DNA of 52,561 nucleotides from Actinomycetes bacterium (GCA_026708005.1 JAPOVR010000059.1:1-52561), one strand, 5' to 3'. Numbered from the stretch's first letter, positions 28,987 to 37,907 are shown. A program made the numbers and translations. The notes: a model not told the origin generated them from the letters alone.

Positions 28987-29919
28987 TTACTCGCGGACGG
29001 CGCCGAAGGTCATGCCGCGGATGAGGTACTTCTGGATGATGAGGGCGAACGCCAGCACCGGGGCGATTGCCATGACGCTCATCGCCGCCTGCGGCCCCCA
29101 CTTCAGCCCCTGGTTCGGCGTGAAGAACGCGAAGAGCTCGACCGGGATCGTGTGCTTGTCGCCGCTCAGGAAGATGACCGCGAACAGGAGCTCGGTCCAG
29201 AGGAAGATGAATGTCAGCAGCAGAACCGCGACGAAGCCCGGCAGGACGAGCGGTATCGAGATACGCCACATCGTCCCGAACCACGAGCAGCCGTCAACCC
29301 GGGCGGACTCCTCGATATCGCGCGGCACCTCGTCGAAGAACCCCTTCATCATCCAGACGACAAACGCGACACTGAACAGGGTGTAGATCAGGATTATACC
29401 CTGGTAGGTGTTGACAAGGTTCAGGTCGCTGAAGATCAGCAGGAGCGGAATCGTGAAGATGATCGGCGGCAGGAATCGGATCGACAGGATCCAGAGCGCG
29501 AAGTTCTTCCCACCCGTGCGGAACTTCGACATGCTGTAGGCGGCCAGCGTGCCGATGATCATCGCGGCCGCTGTCGCCGAGCCGGTGATGATCAGGCTGT
29601 TCACGAGCGCGATCCTGCCGGCACCGCCTCCGCCGCCGGCCGCGGTTGCGCCGGCCTCTGCGCCCGTGTGCCACATGTGCGTGTAGCTGAAGACCGTCCA
29701 GTCGTCGGGGATCCAGTCGGGCGGGCTCGACGTCCACTGGGCCTCGGGGCGGAAGGAGAGGAGCAGCAGCCAGACGACCGGGGTGAGGAACACGAAGAGC
29801 GCGAGCCCGAGCATCGCCCAGCGGGCGCAGAAGGCGAGGAGCTTGCGCCGCGTGAACCTGCGCCGCCAGTTGGCGGGCAGGCCGACCGTGCGTGGTCGCT
29901 CGGCTGCGACGACGCTCAC
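28987..29919 (-). CDS. Carbohydrate ABC permease, MalG type
   Basis: A 310-residue inner-membrane permease with six predicted helices and the EAA loop EVPRDIEESARVDGCSWFGT that contacts the ATPase. The segment with TAAGGGGGAG near residue 95 is an unusual Gly-rich periplasmic loop. GTG 29919 overlaps the stop of the MalF-type gene as GTGA and has GGAGGTGATCGC before it. A close paralogue lies at 37908. Confidence 0.92.
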   Translation of the reverse strand: MSVVAAERPRTVGLPANWRRRFTRRKLLAFCARWAMLGLALFVFLTPVVWLLLLSFRPEAQWTSSPPDWIPDDWTVFSYTHMWHTGAEAGATAAGGGGGAGRIALVNSLIITGSATAAAMIIGTLAAYSMSKFRTGGKNFALWILSIRFLPPIIFTIPLLLIFSDLNLVNTYQGIILIYTLFSVAFVVWMMKGFFDEVPRDIEESARVDGCSWFGTMWRISIPLVLPGFVAVLLLTFIFLWTELLFAVIFLSGDKHTIPVELFAFFTPNQGLKWGPQAAMSVMAIAPVLAFALIIQKYLIRGMTFGAVRE

Positions 29920-30878
29920 GCGATCACCTCCCGTCGCTGGAACTGATCGGACGACAGCAGCTTGAGCGCGAGCGCGACGATCACCGAGATTACGAGCAGG
30001 TACAGCATCGATGCGGCGGCCGCAGCACCGAAGCTGAAGGCGCGGAACGCGAGGAAGTAGATGGTGAGTGACGTTGCCTCGGTCGCGGTCCCCGGCCCGC
30101 CGAAGGTCATCATGATGATCGTGTCAAAGAGCTTGGTGAGGTCGAGACCGCGAATGACGACGGCCACGATCAGCACGTAGCGAAGCGCCGGCAGGAGGAT
30201 GTAGCGAACCTGCTGCCACCACCTCGCCCCGTCGACGCGCGCCGCCTCGAGCATCGACTCCGAGACGCTCATGAGGCCGGCCAAGACGATCAGAAAAATG
30301 AACGGCGTCCATTGCCACATGTCGGTGAGGATCACCGCGAGAACCGCGAGCTTTGGCTCGGCAAGCCAGAGGATCTGGACGTCGCGCCCCATGAAGAAGC
30401 TGATGAACTGGTTGATGAAGCCGAAGGAGTCATTGAAGGCCATTCGCGCCGTGATCCCGACGACAACCGGCGCGATCAGCATCGGAATCAAGATCAGCGT
30501 CGCCAGGAAGCGCTTGGCCCGGAACGCGTGCCAGAAGAAGAGCGCGAGCAGGGACCCGAGCAGGAACTCGCCAGCGAGCGCAGCTCCGCCGATCGTCGCG
30601 GTCGTCGCGAGGGAGTCGAGGAAGGCGGGGTTCTGGCCGTTGAGGAACGCCTCGTAGTTCGACGTGCCGATCCACGGATCGCGTAGCGTGATCCTGTAGT
30701 CGCGGAAGCTTGCAACGAGGCCCCAGACGAAGGGATACACCGTCATCCCTAGCAGCAGGATGATCAGCGGCAGAACGTAGAGAAAACGAGACGCGGGCCG
30801 GTTGACCGACCCGCGTCCCAGCTTCCGCAGGATCCGCGCGGGGTAGGAAGCAACGCCGCTCGCAGTCGCTATCGACAT
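29916..30878 (-). CDS. Carbohydrate ABC permease, MalF type
   Basis: A 320-residue membrane protein with a hydrophobic first helix (FLYVLPLIILLLGMTVYPFV) and the EAA-like loop LMSVSESMLEAARVDGARWW. It pairs with the MalG-type permease downstream (4-bp overlap) and follows the solute-binding lipoprotein gene by 58 bp. Together they form a CUT1-type importer; its ATPase is not in the operon and may be the one at 20779. Confidence 0.92.
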   Translation of the reverse strand: MSIATASGVASYPARILRKLGRGSVNRPASRFLYVLPLIILLLGMTVYPFVWGLVASFRDYRITLRDPWIGTSNYEAFLNGQNPAFLDSLATTATIGGAALAGEFLLGSLLALFFWHAFRAKRFLATLILIPMLIAPVVVGITARMAFNDSFGFINQFISFFMGRDVQILWLAEPKLAVLAVILTDMWQWTPFIFLIVLAGLMSVSESMLEAARVDGARWWQQVRYILLPALRYVLIVAVVIRGLDLTKLFDTIIMMTFGGPGTATEATSLTIYFLAFRAFSFGAAAAASMLYLLVISVIVALALKLLSSDQFQRREVIA

Positions 30879-30936
30879 GCCGGCGGATCCTAACGAACTA
30901 ACAAACGTGGCTCACTGTTGTGGTTTGTGTCTCCTC

Positions 30937-32679
30937 CTAGCCGCCGAAGTTCCGGGCTGGCGTCTGGTAGTCGGTGATGCCTGGATCCGGGTCCGCCACG
31001 CCGGTCGGGAGCGCGCGCTCCCAGCGGGCGAGGAGGTTGTCCCACACCGCCTTCTGCGAGTCGATGCCCACAGCCTGAGTGGTCCGATCCCACTGCTCAG
31101 CAGCCGCGTCAAGCGCGTCCTGCGCCGACTTGCTGCCGACGTAAGCCTCGACCATCTCGGTGTTCAGGTTCAGGCGGTACTCGCTGTACCCGGGCATGAG
31201 CGGCTCTGGAATGCCCTGAGCGAGGTTTGCCTTCTGCGCGAGCAGGTACTCCCTCGAGTTCGCGACCGGGAATCCCTCCTGGAACGCCGGATCCTCGAAG
31301 AGGCTCGCTCGGATCGTGTCGTAGTTGAAGTTCTGGTGGTAGATGGGACCGATGATGCTCGGATCCATGAACCACTGTGTGAACAGGTAGGCGATCTCGG
31401 GGTTCACACCGGACTGCTTGCTCACGAACATCATGCTGCCGGAAGCGGTGCTCGACGTCGGCCCTGGCACGACCGAATAGCCCCAGAGTCCGATCGTCTC
31501 GGAGGTCGCCGGATCCTGCGACTGCTTGCCGGCTCCCGGCCAGGAGATGTTCGAGAAGACGTTGCCGTTCGCCTGGTGATCGACGCACTCGACGTAGTCG
31601 TAGGTCACCGCGTCGGGATGCATCCAGTCCATTTGCCGGATCAGGTCCTCGAGCGCGTGCACACCCGCGGGCGAGTTGATGCTCGCGTTCATGTTGTCGT
31701 CGAAGTAGCGACCGCCATACGACCAGAGCCGCATGAAGAACCACCATGGCGCGAGGTCGGGCGGAGCTGTTCGCCACTCGCACGAGCCGGCGACGAACTC
31801 GTCGACGACCTCGCCGGCGAGCATGTCGCCTGGGTCACGCGTGAAGTGCTCGATCACTTCCCAGTGCTCCTGCCACGTGGCTGGCACCCTGAGCTCGCGT
31901 CCGTAGCGCTCCTGGAAAAGCGCCTGCTCGTCCGGATGGTTTAGCCAGTCTTTCCGGTAGTAGAAGAGCCACGTGTCGCCGTCAGTCGGCAGCCCGTACA
32001 CCCTTCCGTTGTACGAAGACCAGAGATCGTTGACCGGCGCGACGAAGTCTTCGAGATCCGGGTCGTACTTGAGCACGTACTCAGTGAGATCGGCGACATA
32101 CCCCGCATCGTGGAGATCGGGCATCAGCGGCGGATACGCCGGCGAGATGTCGTATGCGCCCGCGCCGGTTGCGGCGTCGGCGATGATCTCGTCGGTGTAA
32201 GCACCGGCCGGCCCTTCGAGGACGTTCAGCGCAATCGGCGGAAGACCCGCTGCCTGGAGGTCAGCCAGCCACTCTTCCTCTATGGACGCGACTCCCTGCG
32301 CCCAGAGATCCTCTGTGTAGATCGTGAGCTCCTCGGGGAACTCCACACCCTCCGCGTTGAGTGCGATCAGTCCGTTGATCACACGCTCACGAGGCGTTGC
32401 GCCCTCGACCTGCGCCTGCACCGGCTGGTTCGGATCGAAACCGAGATCCGGTGCTGCCGGTGGGGGCGGCGGGGCCGGTGGAGGCGGCTCCGGTGGGGCA
32501 GGGGCCGGCGGAGGCGGCTCGGGTTGAGCCGGTGGCGGGGCAGGCGGCACTGCCTCCTCATCGTCCCCGCCACACGCTGCAAGCGTCACCCCAAGGGCAA
32601 GCACCAGCATCGCCACGAGCGCAAAGAGCTTGCCTCGCGTTGGCAGGTCCCGAATGGGACGTCGTGGGCTGTTGATCAT
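30937..32679 (-). CDS. Extracellular solute-binding lipoprotein
   Basis: A 580-residue binding protein anchored by lipobox LAAC (Cys36 after LFALVAMLVLALGV), then a Pro-rich spacer of about 45 residues (PPPAPAPPEPPPPAPPPPP) and a two-lobed ligand domain with GLPTDGDTWLFYYRKDWL and the late SMMFVSKQSGVNPEIAYLF. It is longer than usual family-1 sugar-binding proteins (about 420-450). ATG 32679 has AAGGGAG 9 nt upstream; the frame before it is not signal-like. It is first gene of the importer operon. Probable ligands are sugars or polyols. Confidence 0.9.
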   Translation of the reverse strand: MINSPRRPIRDLPTRGKLFALVAMLVLALGVTLAACGGDDEEAVPPAPPPAQPEPPPPAPAPPEPPPPAPPPPPAAPDLGFDPNQPVQAQVEGATPRERVINGLIALNAEGVEFPEELTIYTEDLWAQGVASIEEEWLADLQAAGLPPIALNVLEGPAGAYTDEIIADAATGAGAYDISPAYPPLMPDLHDAGYVADLTEYVLKYDPDLEDFVAPVNDLWSSYNGRVYGLPTDGDTWLFYYRKDWLNHPDEQALFQERYGRELRVPATWQEHWEVIEHFTRDPGDMLAGEVVDEFVAGSCEWRTAPPDLAPWWFFMRLWSYGGRYFDDNMNASINSPAGVHALEDLIRQMDWMHPDAVTYDYVECVDHQANGNVFSNISWPGAGKQSQDPATSETIGLWGYSVVPGPTSSTASGSMMFVSKQSGVNPEIAYLFTQWFMDPSIIGPIYHQNFNYDTIRASLFEDPAFQEGFPVANSREYLLAQKANLAQGIPEPLMPGYSEYRLNLNTEMVEAYVGSKSAQDALDAAAEQWDRTTQAVGIDSQKAVWDNLLARWERALPTGVADPDPGITDYQTPARNFGG

Positions 32680-32723
32680 GGGCACCACTCCCTTCTGTTC
32701 GTCCTCCTGAGACGCTCTCGAAC

Positions 32724-32739
32724 GTGTCCGAGCGGACAC
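32724..32739. promoter_or_regulatory. Palindrome, candidate operator of importer operon
   Basis: GTGTCCG-AG-CGGACAC is a perfect 7-bp dyad with a 2-bp centre, 44 bp upstream of the ATG of the solute-binding protein gene. The size and symmetry fit a dimeric repressor, but no candidate regulator gene lies nearby. Confidence 0.5.
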
Positions 32740-33001
32740 CGCCGGTGCGTCGCCGCGATCGTGTCACATGTCGGCCTCGCGGTCAAACCGCTCGACCTTG
32801 CCCGTGCGGCTTCCCCGCCCGATCGATGCCTCCTCAAACTCCATCCACTTTCTGGTGCGCACGCTCACGTATGAGCTCCCACACCCTTCTGCTGGTATTG
32901 ACGTCTCGGCAGCCGGAAAGTTAGTGCCGGCGCTCGGGTGAGGCGACTGCGCGCATCCTGGCGGGGTGAGAGAGCAACCCGAAGCGTCGCCTGACCAGGA
33001 A

Positions 33002-33091
33002 GCGCAGCCCGCTCCCTTCCCAGACTCCCCACGACGACTCAGCCACGACATCCTCTCTGGCGTAGCCTGCCCAGGGAGCACAGCCCGCTCC
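33002..33091. repeat. Short direct repeat at reductase 3' end
   Basis: GCGCAGCCCGCTCC (33002-33015) recurs as GCACAGCCCGCTCC (33078-33091), 13 of 14 identical and 76 bp apart. The second copy abuts the stop codon of the aldo/keto reductase gene. Confidence 0.4.
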
Positions 33092-33937
33092 TCAGCACAT
33101 CCCGTCAAGCAGAGCGATCTGGTCGGCGCTCAGCTGCACAGCGGTTGAGGCGATGTTCTCCTCAAGGCGGTGCACGTGGCGCGTTCCGGGAATCGGGACG
33201 AGCACCGGCGAGCGCTGTAGCAACCAGGCGAGCGCCACCTGCGCGCACGTCGCGTGGCTCGCCCGGGCCACCAGGTCGATGGTCGCATGCGCCCGGGTGA
33301 GCGACCCGTAGCCCAGCGGGAAGTAGGCGAGGAAGCCAAGGCGGTCGCGTTCGCACACGGCGAGCACGTCGTCGGCCTCGCGATCAACGAGGTTGTAGGG
33401 GCCCTGCACGCACACGATCGGCACGATGGCCCGCGCGAGCTCGAGCTGCTCGACCGAGACGTTCGAGAGCCCGACATGGAGGACCTTTCCCTCCTCGCGC
33501 AGCCCGGCGAGCGCCCCGACCGACTCCTCAAACGGCACCTTCGGATCGGGCCAGTGCAACAGGTAGAGATCGATCTGGTCGACCCGGAGCCGCTTGAGGC
33601 TCCCCTCGCACGCTGCGCGCAGCACCTCGGGGCGGCCGTCCGGCCGCCAGTCGTCTGCCGGATCGCGACCCACCCCGGTCTTCGTGACGATGACGAGCTC
33701 CTCCGGGTAGGGGTAGAGGGCCTCGGCAATGAGATTCTCGCTCACGTGGGGGCCGTACGACTCGGCGGTATCGATGAGCGTGACCCCGAGCTCGACAGCC
33801 TGGCGCAGAACACGCAGAGCCTCTTGGCGGTCGGGCGGCTCGCCCCAGGTCCCCTCACCGGTGATCCGCCCGGCGCCGAACCCCAGGCGGGAGACCGCGG
33901 GCCCACCCGGCAGAGAGAGCGCTGGCAGCTGCTCCAT
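33092..33937 (-). CDS. Aldo/keto reductase
   Basis: A 281-residue NADPH-dependent TIM-barrel oxidoreductase with the complete tetrad D56, Y61, K86 and H128 (DTAESYG, TKTG, LLHWPDP). The C-terminal PIPGTRHVHRLEENIAS is the cofactor-phosphate site of the family. It would reduce an aldehyde or ketose to an alcohol or run in reverse. It is in the same direction as the importer operon but 412 bp upstream, so probably a separate transcript. Confidence 0.9.
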   Translation of the reverse strand: MEQLPALSLPGGPAVSRLGFGAGRITGEGTWGEPPDRQEALRVLRQAVELGVTLIDTAESYGPHVSENLIAEALYPYPEELVIVTKTGVGRDPADDWRPDGRPEVLRAACEGSLKRLRVDQIDLYLLHWPDPKVPFEESVGALAGLREEGKVLHVGLSNVSVEQLELARAIVPIVCVQGPYNLVDREADDVLAVCERDRLGFLAYFPLGYGSLTRAHATIDLVARASHATCAQVALAWLLQRSPVLVPIPGTRHVHRLEENIASTAVQLSADQIALLDGMC

Positions 33938-34082
33938 GCTCAGAGCCTAGCCCCCGGCGCCTGACGTAGCCCCGGCCCCCGTGACGCCGCCGTTGCCGGA
34001 TCACGTGCTGGCTGGAGCGCTTGGGCCGGGCGGTAGCGCGGCGCCTGTGGCCGCCGATACTCTCGGTTACAGGCTGGAAGTC

Positions 34083-34312
34083 CCCCCGGTTCCACGCCGG
34101 CGTGGTGTGCAGAGCCTCGGAAGAACCCTCGCAGCACCGAGATAGGTTGGCTTGATTCCACTAGCCGTGGGTGTGCGGAGCCCCCGGCTTCACGCTGGCG
34201 TGGCTGTGCAGGGGCTCGATTCCACCCGGCGCGGGCCTTGGCCGGCGTGCAAAGCCCCAGTCCCAGACCCGCGTGGGTGTGCGGAGCCTCGGTTCCACTG
34301 GCGCGCGAGCGT
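34083..34312 (+). repeat. Array of imperfect ~35-45 nt hairpin repeats
   Basis: Five to six irregular units share GRTTCCAC, then a small dyad, then GTGTGCGGAGCC. Examples of the dyads are CCACGCCGGCGTGG (34092-34105), CACGCTGGCGTGG (34190-34202) and ACCCGCGTGGGT. Spacing and sequence drift too much for a CRISPR. The array lies 85 bp before element C. Confidence 0.55.
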
Positions 34313-34397
34313 CCCGTGGAGAAGGCGGTTGTCGGCTGGATGCGGTGCTCAACTCCACGCTGGCGAAAGCGCCCTGCGCCGGCGAGGCCGCGCACAA

Positions 34398-34490
34398 TTG
34401 GCGCAGTCTCGTAACACTTCCCAGACAGTCCGTGCGCAAGCCGCGCGCGTTTCTCGGCTACCCTCTCCCGAGTGGTGGGTGGGGGGCGGG
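34398..34490 (+). repeat. Dispersed intergenic element, copy C
   Basis: Same element as A, B and D: TTGGCGCAGTCTCGTAACAC, GACAGTCCGTGCGCAAGCC, and GGCTACCC-TCTCCC-GAGTGGTGGG. One pair in the hairpin (C opposite A) is lost in this copy. Confidence 0.7.
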
Positions 34491-34501
34491 TCGCCTCTAC
34501 A

Positions 34502-34585
34502 CGGCGGCTCGGCGTGAGGGCGCCGCGCTGCGGCTCGGCGGCGGCTTGGCCCCTCCACGCGACGGCTCGGCGGCGGCTTGGGCCC
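34502..34585. repeat. GC-rich tandem repeat, 32-bp period
   Basis: CGGCTCGGCGGCGGCTTGG occurs at 34531-34549 and 34563-34581; a partial third copy (CGGCGGCTCGGCG) starts at 34502. It follows element C directly. Confidence 0.5.
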
Positions 34586-34817
34586 ACCAGCCGACTCGCC
34601 CTCGGCTCGACCCCACACGCCACGACAGCCACATCGTCCCCTCCCCAAGCCGCCTACGCCGGCCGGGATCACCGCGAGATTCTTGCCGAAGGTCGAAACG
34701 CGCGCCTCCCCGCCCTGATGCTCGAGACGACTGCGGCGAGAGACGTCCCGAGAGACGTCCAGACCTGCACCCCCCGCCGCGGTCAGCGCGTGGCTCTCGA
34801 TCGAGACACCCCTGCGG

Positions 34818-35564
34818 CTACCCCATTGACTGGCCGCCGTCGACGTTGAGGTTCTGGCCCGTGATCATCGCCGCCTCGTCGGAGGCCAGGAACGCCACCG
34901 CTCCGACGATGTCCTCGACCCGCAGGTTGCGCTTGATGGCCTGCAGCGCGACCGCCTCCTCCTTGGCGTGTGCGAGCTCGCGCTCGACGCGCTCGGTGAG
35001 CACGAGCCCGGGCGAGACTGCGTTGACGGTGATCCCGTGCTCAGCCAGCTCGTTGGCCACCGACCGCGTGAACCCGATCACGGCAGCCTTGCTCGCCGTG
35101 TAGTGCGCCTGGATTGGGGCGCCGATCCAGACAACCCCCGACGAGATGTTCACGATCCGGCCGTAGCCGGCCTTGCACATCCGCGCCGCGACGGCCTGCG
35201 TCACGAGGAACGTCCCCTCGACGTTGACCGCGAACAGCTGCCGCCACTCCCCCAGCGTCAGGTCGGCCAGCTCCCTGTGCCAGTAGACACCGGCGTTGTT
35301 CACGAGCACGTCGATCGTGGGGAAGCGGTCCGCCACCTGGGCGACGAGGTCGGCCACCGACCGCTGGTCCGTCACATCGAGCGCAACGGCCAGCGTCTCG
35401 GCGCCGCCGTGGGCGATCTCCTCGGCAGTCGCGTCGGCCCGGTCTGCGTCGAGGTCGGCGACGACAACGGCCGCCCCCTCCTGTGCGAGCCGCGCCGAGT
35501 AGGCGCGGCCAAGCCCCTGCGCCCCGCCAGTGACGATCGCGACCCGATTCTCGAACCTCCGCAT
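34818..35564 (-). CDS. Short-chain dehydrogenase/reductase
   Basis: A 248-residue classical SDR: TGGAQGLG (12-19), D37 favouring NAD, NNAG (89-92), and S142, Y155, K159 (YTASK), with TGQNLNVDGG at the end. It is divergent from the Gfo/Idh/MocA gene at 35746, across about 180 bp that probably contains both promoters. Resembles glucose/ribitol-type dehydrogenases; substrate unknown. Confidence 0.91.
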   Translation of the reverse strand: MRRFENRVAIVTGGAQGLGRAYSARLAQEGAAVVVADLDADRADATAEEIAHGGAETLAVALDVTDQRSVADLVAQVADRFPTIDVLVNNAGVYWHRELADLTLGEWRQLFAVNVEGTFLVTQAVAARMCKAGYGRIVNISSGVVWIGAPIQAHYTASKAAVIGFTRSVANELAEHGITVNAVSPGLVLTERVERELAHAKEEAVALQAIKRNLRVEDIVGAVAFLASDEAAMITGQNLNVDGGQSMG

Positions 35565-35745
35565 GCCCGACCTCCTTTGGCCAACAGCGGCATCCTCGGC
35601 ACTCGCGAGCCGCGTTGCAAGCCATCAGCGAACGCGGGGCGTCGAGCGGGGTCCCGGCTCGAGTGGCATCCCGATTCTCGTATGCTTCCCGCGCTGCGCG
35701 CCGACGGCCGTGTCGGCGAGCGGCCGAAGGAGAGGTGGAGCGATC

Positions 35746-36876
35746 GTGCACGAAAAGGTCGCCGTGGCCGTCGTCGGGCTCGGCTGGGGCGAAGTCCACG
35801 TCAAGCACTTCCTCGCGCGGGAGGACGTCGAGGTTGTCGCCGTGTGCGCGAGGCGCCAGGAGTCGGCCAACCGGATCGGCGACCTATACGACATCCCGCT
35901 TCGCACGACGAGCTACGAGGAGGTGCTCGCGCTCGACCGTCTCGACATCGTCTCGATCGCGACGCCGCCGTACCTCCACCACGACCAGGCGATCGGCGCG
36001 ATCGAGCGCGGCTGCCATGTCCTGTGCGAGAAGCCGCTCGCGATGAACGCAGCGGAGTCGGCGGCCATGCTCGACGCCGCCGAGCGTGCAGGGGTCGTGC
36101 ACGGCACCTACTACGAGTACCGCCTGCTCCCGAACTTCCAGAGGTTCCACCAGCTGCTTGCGGACGGGTTCCTCGGCGAGCTCCGCCACGCGACGATGCA
36201 CTGGATGTCGGCCTGGTCGGCCGACCCGAAGATGACGTGGAGCTTTCGCAACAGCCGCGAGCTGGGCGGCTACGGGATTCTCGGCGACATCAGCCACTTC
36301 ATGGACGACCTCAACTGGCACTTCGGCCCGATCTCGTCGCTCGTGGCCGAGCTCAGGACCTGGGTACCGGAGCGCCCCGACGAGCAGGGCCGGCCGCGTC
36401 TCAACGAGCTCGAGGACGGGGTGGCGTGGATCGCGACGTCGGCAAACGGCGGACAGGTCTGCGGCCACATCAGCCGCTGCGCTCCTAAGGTCGGCTACCG
36501 CTTCATCGAGTGCTTCGGGACGGAAGGCATGCTCAAGCTGACGATGCCAGCCGAGCTCGACGAGCTCAACACGACGCTCGAAGGTGCGCATGGCGACGAG
36601 AAGAGCCCGATCGATCTCTCCGTCCCCACGGTCGAGGCAGAGGTGGAGACGATCGAGGACCGGTTCGTCTCGGCGATCCGCGACCGGTCCGTGCCGGTGG
36701 TCGCGTCCTTCGCAGATGGGCTTGCGGCGATGGAGCTTGCCGACGCGATGAGGGAGTCGAGCGAGAGCCACGACTGGGTAAGCGTCGGCGGAGCGGGACC
36801 GCGCGCTCGCCGGCAAGGTCCTGACGCGCGCTCTGCCGGGCTCGCGTCAACCCTCGGGACGGTCAGCCAGGAGTGA
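35746..36876 (+). CDS. Gfo/Idh/MocA family oxidoreductase
   Basis: A 376-residue NAD(P)-dependent sugar or cyclitol dehydrogenase. The N-terminal Rossmann fold has VVGLGWGEVH (10-18); the family motif CEKPLAMN carries the catalytic Lys96; GGYGILGDISHFMDDLNWHF supplies the Asp/His of the C-terminal domain. GTG 35746 is chosen for the adjacent GGAGAGGTGGAG. A tail after SVGGAGP is low-complexity. It precedes the PhyH gene at 36967 and, with the divergent SDR, suggests oxidation of a polyol or inositol-like compound. Confidence 0.9.
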   Translation: MHEKVAVAVVGLGWGEVHVKHFLAREDVEVVAVCARRQESANRIGDLYDIPLRTTSYEEVLALDRLDIVSIATPPYLHHDQAIGAIERGCHVLCEKPLAMNAAESAAMLDAAERAGVVHGTYYEYRLLPNFQRFHQLLADGFLGELRHATMHWMSAWSADPKMTWSFRNSRELGGYGILGDISHFMDDLNWHFGPISSLVAELRTWVPERPDEQGRPRLNELEDGVAWIATSANGGQVCGHISRCAPKVGYRFIECFGTEGMLKLTMPAELDELNTTLEGAHGDEKSPIDLSVPTVEAEVETIEDRFVSAIRDRSVPVVASFADGLAAMELADAMRESSESHDWVSVGGAGPRARRQGPDARSAGLASTLGTVSQE

Positions 36877-36917
36877 CCGCACCAGGTTCAGGCCGATCCG
36901 AGCCGCCATCCGCGCCG

Positions 36918-36951
36918 GCTGAGCTGCTATAATTGCTGAGCTGCTATAATT
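36918..36951 (+). promoter_or_regulatory. Perfectly duplicated extended -10 promoter
   Basis: A 17-bp unit GCTGAGCTGCTATAATT is repeated exactly twice head to tail (36918-36934 and 36935-36951). Each copy contains the extended -10 sequence TGCTATAAT, with TATAAT at 36928-36933 and 36945-36950. The downstream box would start transcripts about 10 nt before ATG 36967; no ribosome site is present. Confidence 0.7.
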
Positions 36952-36966
36952 AACTCCATCAGTTCC

Positions 36967-37866
36967 ATGGCCATCGATCAGGGCTCAAGCGAGACGTTCC
37001 AGGCGCAGGGCTACGTTCTTGCCAAAGCGCTCTTCTCCAAGGAGGAAACCGAGCGCTATGTCGCCCACTACATGGAGTTGCGCGCGTCCGGCAGCTACCT
37101 CGGGGATTCCTCGGGGGTGGATACGTCCGACGGCGATCCCCTCCTGGGCTATCCGCGCATGCTCAACATGCATCGCTGGGACTCGCTGAGCCTCGCCTGG
37201 ATACTGGACAGCCGTATCAACGAGTGGCTGATGGCACTCGCTGGGCGCGAGCCGCTGGCCCTGCAGACCATGCTCTACTTCAAGCCGCCGTGCTCCCGCG
37301 GACAGGCGCTGCATCAGGACAACTACTACCTGAAGGTCCATCCAGGAACCTGCTACGCGGCCTGGCTCGCCCTCGACCCCAGCAACGAGGAGAACGGCTG
37401 CCTGCAGGTCGTCCCCGGCACGCACGACATACCACTGCTCTGTCCGGAGAGAGCCGATACCGAAGAGAGCTTCACGGACGACATCGTCCAGGTGCCGGAC
37501 GACCTCCAACCCGAGCCCATCGTGATGGACGCGGGCGACGTGCTGTTCTTCAACGGCCAGCTCGTGCACGGGAGCTTTCCGAATCGCAGCACGACCCGCT
37601 TCCGGCGCTCCCTGATCGGTCACTACGTCGCCGGCGACGCGCAGCAGGTAGCGCGGTTCTACCAGCGCGCCCTCCGCATGGACGGAAGCGAGGTCAGTAT
37701 CGAGGAGGCGCCGGGCGGAGGTCCGTGCGGTGCCTGGGTCGACCGCGCGGGGAACCGTGTGGTCGAGGTGAGCGGCCAGCTGCCCGAGTCGTGGAGGGGG
37801 CCGGTCCCGTGGGAGGAGCAGATACCGGAGTCGTGGAAGGAGCCTGCCCCCTCCGGAGAGCGGTGA
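36967..37866 (+). CDS. PhyH-type Fe(II)/2-oxoglutarate dioxygenase
   Basis: A 299-residue PhyH family protein with iron ligands H116 and D118 (LHQDNYY) and H201 (LVHGSFPN), followed by RFRRSL for 2-oxoglutarate. The last 35 residues form an unusual tail with two similar units, LPESWRGPVP and IPESWKEPAP. Transcribed from the duplicated -10 region; 41 bp before the MalG-type permease gene. Probably hydroxylates a small transported substrate. Confidence 0.88.
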   Translation: MAIDQGSSETFQAQGYVLAKALFSKEETERYVAHYMELRASGSYLGDSSGVDTSDGDPLLGYPRMLNMHRWDSLSLAWILDSRINEWLMALAGREPLALQTMLYFKPPCSRGQALHQDNYYLKVHPGTCYAAWLALDPSNEENGCLQVVPGTHDIPLLCPERADTEESFTDDIVQVPDDLQPEPIVMDAGDVLFFNGQLVHGSFPNRSTTRFRRSLIGHYVAGDAQQVARFYQRALRMDGSEVSIEEAPGGGPCGAWVDRAGNRVVEVSGQLPESWRGPVPWEEQIPESWKEPAPSGER

Positions 37867-37907
37867 GTCGCCTCTGAGCCGGGTCGCGGCCGGGCACTGG
37901 CAGGCGA

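Larger units (their letters stand above)
32680..33091. other. Upstream region of the importer operon
   Basis: No gene. It contains the palindrome at 32724-32739 and a short repeat pair at 33002-33091 next to the aldo/keto reductase stop. The importer operon's promoter should be here. Confidence 0.5.
33938..34817. other. Long gene-poor interval with repeat array and element C
   Basis: No protein gene is credible; the overlapping frames on both strands are Arg/Ala/Pro-rich. In order it holds a run of imperfect hairpin repeats (34083-34312), element C (34398-34490) and GC-rich tandem repeats (34502-34585). It separates the reductase from the SDR gene at 34818. Confidence 0.6.

Noticed and set aside
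32379..32582. Small Arg-rich frame inside the binding-protein gene
   Set aside because: It is a shadow of the Pro-rich linker of the solute-binding lipoprotein.
34214..34225. tRNA-like T-arm (GCTCGATTCCAC)
   Set aside because: No acceptor, D-arm or anticodon stem can be drawn around it; it is one unit of the local repeat array.
34083..34312. Possible CRISPR array
   Set aside because: Units vary in length and sequence, spacers are not distinct, and no cas gene is present.
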